From Sphagnum magellanicum (lineage: Eukaryota; Streptophyta; Sphagnopsida; Sphagnales; Sphagnaceae): DNA of 64,000 bases. Position 1 is the stretch's first letter. Each line of letters opens with the position of its first letter. The notes beneath the pieces are model-generated. The model made no database searches. It saw nothing but the letters and a program-made list of their open reading frames with translations, and was not told the origin of the DNA. Below are positions 1 through 15,295 of this stretch, piece after piece. The stretch is from positions 8,211,065-8,275,064 of the forward strand of contig CM038916.1 of the NCBI GenBank assembly GCA_021904315.1. Reading direction: 5' to 3'. A program made the position numbers and the translations under genes.

Positions 1-94
1 GGAAGTTGGGAGCAACTCCAAGTCCCAAACTATTTCCGTAATTTGACATAGTTGGATCCCTTTTGGGTCTAACAAGGGACTTGGGAGTGCATCA
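1..94 (+). mobile_element. LTR 3' end remnant (copy 0)
   Basis: The first 94 bases match the end of the LTRs found later in the window: a GGAAGTT-GGGAGC block, then TATTTCCG, CATAGTTGGA, TTTTGGGTCTAACAAGG and a GTGCATCA end. The closest ending is that of copies C and D (GTGCATCA) rather than A and B (GCGCGTCA). No primer-binding site follows, so this is probably the end of a solo or truncated LTR whose start lies before the window. Confidence 0.7.
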
Positions 95-3000
95 TCATCT
101 CATCCAAACACATCATTCCTTCAAAAAATGTTTTATACACATCCATGTTGTGATCAATCCTTTGATGTGCTTAAAGCCAATGATTATAGATTTGATAATG
201 TGGTCCATCTAATCATAACAAAATTGCTACTAGTAGTATTAATGGAGGTCCAAAAACAAGTTTCATAATGTCTTTGCATTGCCCATAGATAATGATTTTG
301 TTTGATCAAAACAAATGTCATCATGAAATCAACATATCGTGTGGAATTAATTTGAAATTCAAATAATTTTATACCCAATTTTTTGTTATTTGTGGTACTT
401 ATGTTGAATAATGAAAAGTAAGGTTTACTAACATTTAAGAAAACTTGGAAAGTACTTGGTTAATATTCATTTTTGGTCTTACATATGTTGCATTTTTTTT
501 TTAATATATTGTATTTTTGTATATTTTTTCTTACAATTCTTTATTTAAACATTTTTTTTTCAATTTAGTTTATGGTTTTGTTTTCAATCAATTTGATTAC
601 AATTTTTTTTTTCAAACTGATTTTTTATTTATAAATTTATAAATTAAATTATAATTATGTGTATGAATTTATGTTTTTTGAATATAAGATTATCCTTAAC
701 TTCTATAAGTGTTTAATATGCTTGTGTTATTCTGAATTATAGGTATCAACTAATGTTGGTTAATTTTTTGGACAAATTTTGATTCAATTCCTAAGCGTTA
801 TAACAAAAGGTACAAAAAATTGTAAGGCTTGGAACTTGATTCAAATTGTATAACATGTTTTAATATGAGAATGTGATAAAACACTAATTTGGGTGGTTTT
901 CCCTTTTAAATAGGTCTACAGTATTGAAGCACAAACTAAATACAACTTTTGAAAAAAAGAAAAAATAGTGTTACAAAAGCACTTAAAACAACTTTCAATG
1001 GGTTGTATAATACTAAATTACACAATATAATATTTGGGACTATTTGTGATTTGGGTTAAGAAACCAAAATTGATTTAAAACTTGACCAATTTTCAAATTT
1101 CTTTTAGAGAATATGAAAATTCAAGGTTTTAAAATTTTGAAAAACTAGTTTAGGTTCCATAATAACAAGAAAAATAATAAATAAAGTTGAAATTTGAACC
1201 AATTTTTTTTTTAAAAATAAGAACAAAAAAATATGTTTGTATAATTAGATAATTTAAACTCTTGGAGGGTCACAATATGTTTTTTTTTTCACTACATGAA
1301 TCAAATGTGATATTGTATGGGGGTATTATGTGAGGGAGTTCTAAATTTTCTGACCTTATTATTATATACAATTTTAATATCCAGATAATTAAATCACCCT
1401 AAATTTAATTTAAGTTTTATGTTCACATTGAATTTTGGCCCATATATTTGTTTGAATTTTTAGTTTTAGTTGGAGGTGTGAGGAGTGATGAAACAAGGAA
1501 GGTGATTGTGTGCATTTATAAAAAATCATAGATGAAATGTTCAAATTTAGTTTCAAAAACACCTTAACAGACATTTCAATACCAAATCATGTTTCAAATG
1601 ATGAAGACCATGTTTAACATCCACAAAATCATTACAAAGCAATGAACATTTGGTTTATTTCCTTTGGAACAAAATAGAAAAAATAAATGAGGCTTTTGGG
1701 TTCCATAAGAAACAAACCAAGTTGCAATGATCATCAATGTGTTCATTTTCTTTCATCAATTTTGTGTCATAACCAAATAAATACCACTTCATTAGTGTTA
1801 TTTCTAGTCCAAAATTTAAATATAAATTACATCATTTCATTTTACTAATTGAGCCTACTCACAACAAGTATTTATTATAATTTTTTTGTACAATTTTTTA
1901 AAAAATTATTAAAAAAAATTAATATCAATACATTCCCTAGATTAGTTATCTCTGGATTTTGATAATAAACATAATCTTATTATAAAACTAACTAAATTAT
2001 GATTTTTACACATCAACCAATCTATGGGGACCCTATGTTTTTATTCAATTAGTTTTCAACTACTACAAAAATGTGTAGTCACCACCTTCCTCCCACATCT
2101 AAACAAGAATTGAAAATTTGATGTTAACCATTGTAAATAAAAAAACTACCGATGGCCTATGAATTATTATGTTTAATTGATGTTACAATGTTTAGACATG
2201 TAAGGCTTCAGTGATCCAAAGGCATTTTTAGATTGATCCAACTCATCACCTTGTTAAACATGACCCACATGTTGAAATTTATCATTCCAAATGATCATGT
2301 ATGCTGCATAAAACCCACTTGGGAACAAGATTTTGTAGATGTTACATAAATAAATGTGAATGTTTAATAGTGTTAAAAGCCCAAAACTAAGAACATTACC
2401 AGTGAAATTGATTGAAGAATTGCCTTCATAAGTATGGTGTGAAAATTTGCACTAAGTTTAGTTTTTCTTTTATATATATAGATATTTTGTTTTGATACAA
2501 GTATGATCATATGAACAAAGATATAAGGACTTAAGTATTATAAATGATTATTTCCAACGAGATTGGAATGGCGATCATGCAATTATATCTGAAGAAACTA
2601 TGGTTGAAACTTGACAACATTCAAAAAATTGAAGGTAATTCTTCTATTGGAGGCGACTCTTTTCCCAAAGGTGTAGATATAAGCGAACATGCAAACATGC
2701 AAACATATAGTTGAAATTGCTTAACCCTTATGGTCTTGAGAACATCAAAGGGTGTTCATTTAAACTCACTTAGTGCAATTGTTGTTTTGTTCATTTAATG
2801 CAATTGTTATTTGATTGACACCGCACTTTTGAATTAATGTTTGTGGAATCACTTCAAACAATTGCATAATCCCACAATATGCAAGAATGGAAAGTGAAGA
2901 TATTATTTTAGACATAAGACCATGTTCAACCAACTTCTTGTTATGCGTCAAACTAGAAATTCACACATTTCTAAAAGTCATAAATTGAAGTTGTTTAATT

Positions 3001-6000
3001 CCATCAAATGTTGAATTCATGAATTTTTAATTTTCCAACTTTAAGACATTGATAACATGTGATATATGTAGATTGGATAATATATGTAGTAAATATGCAT
3101 AGTTTGTTGATGCATGGGAAAAAAAAATGTGTTCATGAACATTGGTTGGGGTAGGTCCATTAATTTTACCCTAGGATTTTGTTTCAATTGTAGGTTTTTA
3201 AATTCCTTTGGATGACATATTTAACCTCTAAATATCTATAGAATTTGTTGAATATGGGTGATACTCAAAATATAAAAGTAAAAAATCTAAAGCACCCTTT
3301 CATATTGTAAACAATTGCAGTGATTTTTCATTTATTCAAAATAATTTCGTTTTCTTTTCTGAAATTTGTGATGTTGCAATCACCACAAACATAGTTTTTG
3401 TTCAAGTGGTTATATTCATAAGTATATTTAGCCAAATTTGGTGATATATTCAAAATATGAAACTAGAAAATCTTAAGCATTTGTTCTTATTGTAGTAATT
3501 GTCAAGATTTTTGACAATTTAAAACAAAGAAATTATATTTTGATGAATGTTTTTCAATAAAATTTCTTTGTTATAGAATATTCTTTTTCCAAAATGAATT
3601 CTACAAAATGATGAAAAATCATTAGAAGAAAAAACATGTGTATAAAAGTGGCACCATGTTGTAAGGAACAAGATGTTTAAATTTTAGAGTAAACTATTTT
3701 TATTGAATGTGAGTACTGTCCTCCAACTCTAATAAAATTTTCTTTCACAAGAATTTTAATTTGTGAAATTATAAATATTTCAACAACCAACAACTATCCA
3801 ATACTGCAAAATTTAGTCTTGAATTGTGATAAAATATTTATAAATAAAAAAAAATAAGTTGTAAATGTCAAAATATATGTAGTGTTTGGTCACATGTTAT
3901 ATTTGAATATATTTTATTCTCATTATAGTTGTGAGCTTGAATTTAACACATAAAATTTCAAGTTCCATAATATATAATTAATGGATAATTTGAAAATCTA
4001 AACATCAAAACATTTCCCTTGATATCTATGTTTATCAAATTTGTTTACTTGCAATAGCATCCATGTTGCAATTTAAGTAACTTTTTTTTGAGTATTTTCA
4101 ATAAAATGACCATTTAGCTAAAAGTTCTATGACATAATTCAAAATGAGCATAAAATAGCCTTAACTTTGAATATCTTTGAATTTTTTGTGGTTTTAGAAG
4201 AAAATCAAAATTGTTGTTTTTTTGGAATGATTAAAAAAATGATCAAATGGGAATAAAAAAATCCCAAAATGTATCATCAAATGATAAAATAAATAAGTAA
4301 ATAGTTTTCTTTTGCCCTTCCATATGCTTGACATAATATATGTCCATCATGTGAACTTGCAAAACTTTAATTTCAAGAAAAAGGCACGTGACAAAATAAT
4401 AGGAAGGAAATGAGAAAAAAAAGAAAATCATCCAAATAATCTATCTATGAAAGAAGGTAATTTGTTTGTTTTATTTGTTTGTCATTTTGAGATATCCCAA
4501 ATCATGGCACCTATTGCTATGCTCTTGGTTCCGTTGGAAAGCCCTGGATGAATAGGGTAGTACCACGTTGGTTTTTATAATGTTTCAACTTATGGTGGAT
4601 AAGTTATTGAATATTGAATAATTTTACACTTAAAATTTATTGAAATGAAAAAAACAATCATAGAGGAATTAGGTATGCCCTTGGTATTCTTGGAAAGCTT
4701 TCAATGAGGAGGATTTAAATTCATTTTTTTATTTAATTGAATTTTCAATGATGAAAACTACTCAAAATTCAATATTTCTCACACCTTATGTCTAAAAATT
4801 TCTAAATCACTTTCATTAGTTGGGTAACCAATTCACACTTGAAGGCCAATGGCACATGTTACACTACTTAGGCCCACTTTACGCTAGGAATGAAAGCCAA
4901 AAAATCTTGGACCCAATAAAGGGAAATTTGAACACATTTGGATTAATTGTTTGGACCCATTTGTTTTGGGGCCAATGAGTTCATGTCTAAAGCCATTAAG
5001 GCCAAAAAGTAAGGACCAAGGCTTCAACCTCAAGTATAATTTCATCTTTCTTTTTGGGTATCATTTTTCTTTTCATCTTTGCTTCCTTTTTCAAGTTAAA
5101 TCCTAAATGTAAAATTGCCATGGATGAAGATAGACACATTCTTGTAATTCTTGTGTTTTTCATGGCCATATCCCATGTAAGAAAAAAAAAAAAAAACCAT
5201 TTCTATCATTCACAAACAAGTGTAAAAGCTCAACAAGAAGAGAAACAAAAAATGAGGAAAGATGAAATGAAAAAGGAGAAGATATGGAGTGTTTGGTTTA
5301 GGGTTTACTTTGATCAACAAGGTGGATTTCATGAAAACAACAATATTGTATTGCAACAACATTGGCCCCAAGGGTTGCAAATTGGGAATTGGTCTCCCAA
5401 CTTGATAAGTATCCTTGTGCCTTGGGGCCAAGCAAGGGCCATAAAGTGGTAGATTTAAAAACATGTTTTCTTTTTCAACCTTGACCCTTAGTGTAAAAGC
5501 CTTTAGGGCTGATTTCAACAATTGCACCAATAGGAATAAAATATGTCAAGTGGGAAAGGGTCATAATTAATTACTTATAAAGTTGGGTTTAAATCTCAAG
5601 AGCTAGAATAGAGTTCATCCTTCACCTACCCTACAACACATAAAAATGTCTCAAGTGGGAATGGGTCACAAGTCCACAAGGGGTCCATGCTAGTAGTGTA
5701 TCTGGCCCTCATTTTCACAAGGTCCCTTAAAAGTAAACTTTTGGGTCTTCAAGGATCTGATTAGGGTTACACAAGATTGCTTGTCAGGCAACACAATATT
5801 TTTGGCATAAGTGAAGGACAAAATTAGCTTTTCAGAAAGCACTAGTAGTAGTCCTTCCAATGGTAGGAAAGGCTTTTTAACAAGACTTTAATAATAGCAA
5901 AAACCCTCCAAAGTCGGAAAGTAAGAAACTTGCACGTTACAAGTAACTTGTAGCTTGCTGATGATTATTCTTGTGACCTTTCTACTCTATATTATATACA

Positions 6001-6747
6001 TAGAAGGAAAGAGGGGATGAAACTCAGTTTACCACCAACATTGGTGGAAAAACTAGTTTGGGTCCCAGTTATTTCGTTTTGTAAAACTTCATTCCCAATT
6101 AGGTACTGTAGCTTAGGGTCAGTTTTCACATCGACAAAATGAATAATAATTATTTTTCAAAAAATGAATTCGTTTTTAAATTCTGAAATTATCATTTTTT
6201 CCATCATTTTCTATTATATTGTGATATGAGTAGTGAAATCATTCAGAGTATAGCTTATGATAGTTACCATGATTTTCAACATGTCAACTTCATACCTTGA
6301 CAAAATTTCATTTCCCTATTTTGAGGACTATTTAATGACAAAACTGACCCTAGGGTAAGGTACTCATTTGATGCCCTATTATGTCAAAACTGGCCCCCTA
6401 ATCGCCTGACTTTACAGATAACTTTATTATATCCATTATTGTCCTTCCTTGGAGGCAAGTTCCTGAGGGTTTTCTTCTAACTGGAATCATGCCCTTTTTT
6501 CAGGATTATTTCTAGGGTAGATATTTATTCATCTTTGTATTTACTTGATGGGATTGCATCTCAATTGTTTTTTTAAATATGTTTTTTTGGCAATGATTGG
6601 CCCTTCTCAATAGAAACAAAATCAACACTTTGCAAGCTCCCAAGGATAGGTAGATTTTGTATAGGAAGATGGAGTGCCTTTCTCAATGGCCCAGCTATTT
6701 AGCTGAAAAAGAGGACAACTTTGGGCAAAGCTTATGGGATAAAAGTT

Positions 6748-7272
6748 TGGTGTTATTGGGAACATCTTGAAGGAAACATTGGGAACTTGATGAGAACACA
6801 TTGGGGACAACCAAAAAATCTTATCCCTAATTTAATGAAAAAACACTACTCAAAAAGAAGAAGATTGGGCTCTTGTTTTGAGTGCATGTCCTCGTACCTT
6901 CTTATTTGTGGCATGGAAAGTTATGGTCCTAAAATTGTTTGTCACCATTTTTGGCTTGGGCTAATAATTCCCTTTGCCTAACAACCTTGGTACGTCTTGT
7001 AAAACTTATTAAAAAAATACTTGTCACAGTACTTGGGCAGCTTTGGCATAAATTAAATTCCTTTGTCATTTTGTCTAATTTTTGAAAAAAAAAAAAAAAG
7101 GTCAAGCACCTTATGCTGAAAATTTCAAAAAATCCAATCAAACTAATGGCATAAAAATGGTGGTAATAACCGTTATTATTAATAACGGTTTGATGATAAA
7201 AGTGCGGTGATATTGGGGAACACATTGGGAACTTGATGGGAACACTTTAGGAATAGCCAAAAAAATAAAATC
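6748..7272 (+). repeat. Direct repeat pair, about 70 bp, 450 bp apart
   Basis: The blocks at about 6,748-6,821 and 7,204-7,272 are alike. Both read GGTG-TATTGGG-AACA, then CATTGGGAACTTGATG-GAACAC, then CCAAAAAAT. They differ by several substitutions and a roughly 15-base indel. No coding sense was recognised in either copy. They look like an old local duplication. Confidence 0.6.
7168..7190. repeat. Perfect short inverted repeat
   Basis: AACCGTTATT, a 3-base ATT spacer, then AATAACGGTT: a 10-bp perfect stem. CCGTTA/TAACGG is also the core of plant MYB sites (known of that family), so this could be a paired MYB site, but it lies about 800 bp from the nearest start codon. Function is unknown. 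Confidence 0.5.
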
Positions 7273-7710
7273 ACCTCCCAAGGCAAAAAAAGAAAGGTTT
7301 ATTCTAAAGCCATATAAAACCAAACCTGAATTATGGGGTGATAATTGTAAAGGTTAGGCTAATATGATGCTATGCCAACAAAAGATAGACTCACCCAAGG
7401 TGGGTTAATTTTGGCAAATGCTGACACCCTTGGAGCCATATTACCCATCTTTGATTAAATTTCTTACCATAAAATAATGAAAAAAAATTTGGACTTTGTT
7501 TCAATATAAAGTAATAATAAAAGAATCTAAAATTCTCAATATTAAATAAATTTTTTGGGGGACTTTTTTGGTTTCAACGTATAAAATAATATATTATGTT
7601 GAAATTCACAAAAAAAGAGTAGAAAAATAAAAATAAAATCTTCTTTTCCATGAGATTCCATCCCCCCAAACTTCAGGAATTTCTTTTTTTGGGTGGACTT
7701 GAAGGGGGTT

Positions 7711-7737
7711 GGGGGGGGGGGGGGGGGGGGGGGGGGG
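7711..7737 (+). repeat. 27-base G homopolymer
   Basis: An uninterrupted run of 27 G, preceded by GGGGGTT, about 255 bases before the protease start codon. Such a run can form G-quadruplex structures. Its length may be unreliable because homopolymers are prone to sequencing error. Confidence 0.85.
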
Positions 7738-7854
7738 ATTTTTTTCCCCCATGAACGGGAATAGGCACACTGCGCGGTCATAGGCTCGTCTCTCTCCTTT
7801 CGCCAAAGCGGCCTTGCGTGTCGGAGCGCACTTCCCCAAGTCCTCACGATTCTT

Positions 7855-7910
7855 CCCTCTCTCTCTCGTCTCTTGTTGTTGTTGTTGTTGGTGTTGGTGT
7901 TGTTGTGTTT
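7855..7910 (+). repeat. CT and TTG microsatellite in protease 5' leader
   Basis: A CTCTCTCTC stretch is followed by a run of TTG triplets with a few TGG variants, just upstream of the protease start. It is read in frame with the start codon without a stop from position 7,814. This upstream translation is cysteine-rich low complexity, so it is more likely 5' UTR than protein. Confidence 0.7.
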
Positions 7911-7993
7911 TCTGTCTGTATGTCTGCTGGTGCAATTTGAGGGCTTTTGTTTCTCTTAAGTGTGTGGAGAGAGTTCTTTCGTTTTGTGAAATT

Positions 7994-10386
<2,393 letters not shown>

Positions 10387-13300
10387 GAAATACTCAGAAT
10401 CTTGGTCTCCTAGAATTTGGATGGAGGTATTATCACTTGAGCTTGGGAGTTGAAAGATGCTCAAAAGGGTGCTTGTATCTTGATGTGAAGAAAAGTATAA
10501 AGACTGTGAAGAAGACAAAGCACCGGATTAGAAAGATTATGGATAGGCAATTTATGCAGTTTTTTAGTATAGTCATGGACTGCATGTGACAAGTTCTAAT
10601 ACTTCCATAATTGCGAAGGTGTGTATAATGTGAAGCACAACTGGATGTTTATCTGTTGTGAATATTTCAGACATTGTAAGTATTATTATGTTCAATATTT
10701 CACTCTTTTGTCTCAATGAGATGATTACAAAACCTCATGTCAGAAACCGGTTTGCTTTGTTGTGAATGGAGCATGCAAAACTCTGCATGCAGATCTGTAA
10801 CACTTGGTGGACACCTGATGCCTTGGAACACCTGATGATGAAAGCAGCGACTTTCAAAGCTCTCAAGCCTACGAGACGATTAAACCTCTCAAGACAACGT
10901 GATGATTGAAGACTATGTGATGATTGAATGAGATGTTTTATTAAGCGAAATCCTATACCTCATTTTGCACATTTTGCAAAACATCAATTTTAGATGAAAA
11001 TGCTGACGGCTTGATGAACTATCATTGCGTTAATTCATGGAAATTACTTGATGTTGGACTTTCATCATCCATGTGAGGTCCTGCCACACCTCATGTTTTA
11101 TCCATCCTGGGACCTCTGGTCCTCACATGAAAAAGGTCCTCAATTAGTGTTTAATTAATGAAACAGCCCTTTCCCTTATGGATGGGGGAAAATATGGTTT
11201 TCCTTTGTTTGCATGGAAAATATAAAATAGTTTCTCTCATTTGTCAATAAATAAACAATTTAATATCAATTATCATTCCTTTTGAGATTTTTTTCTTTCC
11301 TACCTTCCTTAGGTAGAAGGTCTCGTGAATATGCAAAATGTGATTGAGAAGAGATATGGGTGACATCACTTAGTGCACCTTGGATTTGGATTTGGATTGT
11401 GTTTAATGCGTGTAGTCACATTAATAAAAGCCACAACTAGTGCTTAACTTTTCATGTTTTAAAATGATAATTTGATTTGGTGTTGAAATGGGTGGACTTA
11501 CCTCTACAACAACATTCATAACATATCATGAAAATATGTGAATAAATTTGAAATTAATCTAATAAATTAAAAAATGCAAAAAAAACACTTAAAAAATATT
11601 ATAACTAATGTTAAAAATAATAAAAATACTTATAAAAAACTTGATAAAATTTTAAAATGACATATTTTTGACAAAAAATAAATAAAAACTTTTACATCAC
11701 AATATAAATATTATAATAATAATAATTAAAAAAAGAGTTTTTATCAAAATATTTCAAGAATAAGCAATCACAAAGCATGGAAACCATGGTTCCTTTTTAT
11801 CATGTTTGCACTCGATGTTTTAGTTCTTGCCATGTTGGAAGCTCTTCTTCCTCTTGTGCATTCTTACTATGAGATACTATTGTGATGAATTTTTTTGGAT
11901 GTAAACCTAAGAGGATGATGATGTCACTTCAACGGCCAAAAGTTGAAGCATAATGTGACAAATTTTCAGTAATTGAGGTTCATGGGTGTTGTGGCTTGCT
12001 GTTTTTGTAAGTGTTTGTTTGGCTGCAGGTTATGAGCATTGTGGTGTTTATGATTGGCGGCATGCGTGTTGTGTGGATTTTTCATGTGGAGATTTCTCAG
12101 GCATTGGACTAGGATGGAAGGGAAGAATGCTTGAAATTAAGAGACAACTTGATTTCCAGGCCAAGGTGGTGATAGTTATTTCTGTTGCGCTATTCACCTT
12201 TTAGGATGAAGTTGTATAGTATTGCAGACCTAGGTCCATGATCAGGGGAATGATGAATGATGTAGGGATTTCATGAGCGACCATCTTGGCAAACAAGGAA
12301 TGTTTGAAAGGGGGATTGTGTTGGGTCATAGAAGCATCTTGTTTGAAGGAAGAGAGTACCTGGAAGTCTGGGACCTCCGAATTTCAGTTCACATTGTTCA
12401 TCTGTTTCTTTTGGGTTGTTCCAATATGGGCATTATAACTGCATTTGTCAAACTTCCTGAAGTTTATTTGCACGACGGTGGGGATTTTTGTGGGACGTTA
12501 TTAAGCTTCATTTACCTTTACTGAGTCTTAGTTTTCATCTATTGAGGGGAGTCTCTGTGATGTTCCAGTATGGATGGGTGGTGTGTATGTTATACCGGGA
12601 TCCTCTGTTGCAACTGTGTGTGTTATGGGTGATTTGGAATATGGGGGAAACTTCTGAAATGCCAACATGGTTAGTTGATGCTCAAAGAGAGTGAAGTCTG
12701 AGTGGTCTAAACCTTGTAGGCCTACATTTAGTAGATCTCATAGAATTAGGACCTCCCTTTCATAAGTCTGTAAACCTTTGTGAGTTCGTTGGGATGAATC
12801 TATGAGTTTTATGCTTTGTGTACATAGCTGTTGCTGTGTTGTTGAATGCATAGTCTATGGGCATCTTGCAACTTGGTGTGCCCTTGTTTTTCATTACACT
12901 ATCTTCTTGTGGTGATGCACATCTTTTTGGACTAGGAGAAATTGGAATGAAAAGTTGAGGAGGGAACAGATTTTCAACCAAAGTGGCTTATTGCATTGAG
13001 GCACATGTGATAATTTGCACTTACTATGGATACCAATGTAATTTGCGCTCAATAATTCATACTTTCCAAAGATCAACATAAGACAAAGAGAATGAACAAA
13101 GAAACCCCTCAAACCTAAGAACTAAGGTCTTCACTAAAAGAATCATGACATGAACATTTATTGTTTTATCATAGCCTTAAAACATGCACAACTATTCTTA
13201 ATTGCTAATTAGGGCAATTTCCAATTCCACTTTGGTGTGTTTGCAAATGGGTTTCATCACTATCTTCTAAATAATGTTTTTTTCCATCCAAATCTATTCA

Positions 13301-15295
13301 TGATGGGAACACAGACATAACAATGTCTATGTTTACATAAGAAGAAGTTTGTCTAGAAGATTAGTGTTTTTGTTTGTTGGTGCTAGTTTGGCTCATCCAA
13401 AAATTCAAAAATCACAACTAAAAGTAATTACATTCATCAAAACTCTAGAACGGCCCATTTTTCAACATGTATAATTTTGGGCACACCACTATGCTCCAAA
13501 ACAGAGGGTGATAGTAGGCTGTGGTTTTGGGTTGGTGCCTGATTTAAGGGCAGGATACCTTATTAGTTTAAATCCCTTTAAAAGGTCTAGTTCACAATGA
13601 ATCAATAGTGAATAAATAATGATGAGTTACATGCATTTTGGATGAAATCTTTCCAACTCCATCTTTCTGGTTGATAAGGAGGATTAATCCATCTTGATTT
13701 GTTCTGGGCTTCCCTTATTCTCATCCTAACAATTTGAAACCCTTGTTCATCATCATTGAACAATTTAAAGCTTTAGTATTAAGTATGAAAGTAGAACATT
13801 TATGTGATTTTCATTTCAATAGTTGTGGACACAATAATGTTTTAACATTGATACCAAAGTGCAATCAATCTTTGACACTTGAAAAAAATAGGATGCTAGA
13901 CAACTTGAACACCCTTGTCATAACTATGTCACTTGGTACCAATGATAATTTGCTTGCAAGATTAAGATCATTAATGAACAAGGTGATATGATGAATTTGG
14001 GAATTGGATTTCACTTAAGAATTTGTAAGAAAAGATAGCATGGTTATTTGGCCCAAGATGTCAACCATTGGATCCCACTATGTATAATATATCCATGAGT
14101 CCTACTTGAAAAACAAGTCACATTAAATAAATAAGTAAATAAATATTGGTCCACATGAGTGTACACAAGAGTAGTCACTTAGCATTTGTCAAATGGGTTA
14201 GTCAAGTGGGGTAATAAATGTTTTTAATGGAAGGTCATTTTTCTTTTTTTAAAATTAAAAAAATCATATTAAGGTGTCACCTAATTAATTTGTAAGGCAT
14301 GCTTGATTTCTTACAAATGACCTAATTTCATTAGTAGCTAAAAGCATTGTGGTCTTCCAAAATGAAACTTGATTTGATGCCAAGGAACTATTTCATATTT
14401 CTATTGTTATATGCTAATTTTGACAAAATGACAAACTTGGGAACCAAACATATTTGCCCTCCTTTTCATTGTTGAATTATTGATTACTTAATAATACCAA
14501 AATCCTAACCCCCCACCTTTCCCCCCATTTTATGTAATCAAAATTTTGGAAAATTTTCCAAAAAATTAGCAAAATTAGTGGAATGTACAAGGAAAACCCA
14601 CCAAAATTTCCAAAAAAATTTCCAATCTTTTGGTAGAAAAAGACAGATTTTTTCAGAGTGGAAAAAAATGGATAATATTCATACCTGAAATTGAACTATA
14701 CTAACAGGGCGGGAATCCAACAAAGCAAAAGTAGGAAAAGTGTTTGCTGACATGGGAAAAGAAAGAAGTGGTACCGTGTGTTCCCGTGTGAATAGAGTTA
14801 TTGAACCCACGTACACTAGTAGGGCACGTATTTTTTCGCTCCCAAGATTGGTCCCACGTACCCTCGTTCATTCCACGGTGTGAACACGGCCTCAAACGTC
14901 GCTTGAATGCTCGCCGCATGTTGCTGCAGAGCCGACCGAGGCCGTTCCCAAGTTTTGAATTTTGCATCCGTTGAAACCTGCTCGCGAGAAATTGGGATCC
15001 GTTTGGAAATCAAACCGCGATTGAGAGAGAGATTGTGCGAAATTGTTGGGCGTCTCCGTTGCTCGATCTTTCTTCGTCTCACCCAGGGAAAAAAAAGAAA
15101 AAAAAGAAAAGGAGGAGAAAGATTTGGGTGCAGTTTTAGTGATCGATCTGTCTGATTACGAAGCTCTCGACCAAGCTCTGTGGCATCCGTTGTGCCGCTG
15201 TTGCTTCTGTTTTCCGTTTTGGGTGTGAGAGATTAGCACCCAACTTCGTTGGATTTGGATTTTCAGCAGCTGAAGAGCGATCGAGAGCGAGGGAG
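10387..15295. other. Intergenic region
   Basis: Holds the 3' UTR of the protease gene and then AT-rich DNA. Small open frames at 11,986-12,204, 12,273-12,524 and 12,488-12,694 on the plus strand are not recognisable and change frame, so I do not call them genes. From about 14,700 the base composition becomes GC-richer, consistent with the promoter and 5' UTR of the GRAS gene. Confidence 0.5.

Larger units (their letters stand above)
95..7854. other. AT-rich gene-free region
   Basis: Very AT-rich sequence with many homopolymer A and T runs. All open frames are short and match nothing I recognise. The longest (5,054-5,452 plus and its antisense) is lysine/glutamine-rich low-complexity translation. 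The only structure I see is the repeat pair at 6.7 and 7.2 kb, a small palindrome at 7,168 and the G run at 7,711, listed separately. The last few hundred bases should hold the promoter of the protease gene. Confidence 0.6.

Noticed and set aside
5054..5530. Overlapping 132- and 106-codon open frames on both strands
   Set aside because: Low-complexity Lys/Glu/Gln composition, AT-rich context and no family resemblance.
11986..12694. Three consecutive plus-strand open frames
   Set aside because: They change frame, have no recognisable motif and could be chance in moderately GC-rich DNA.
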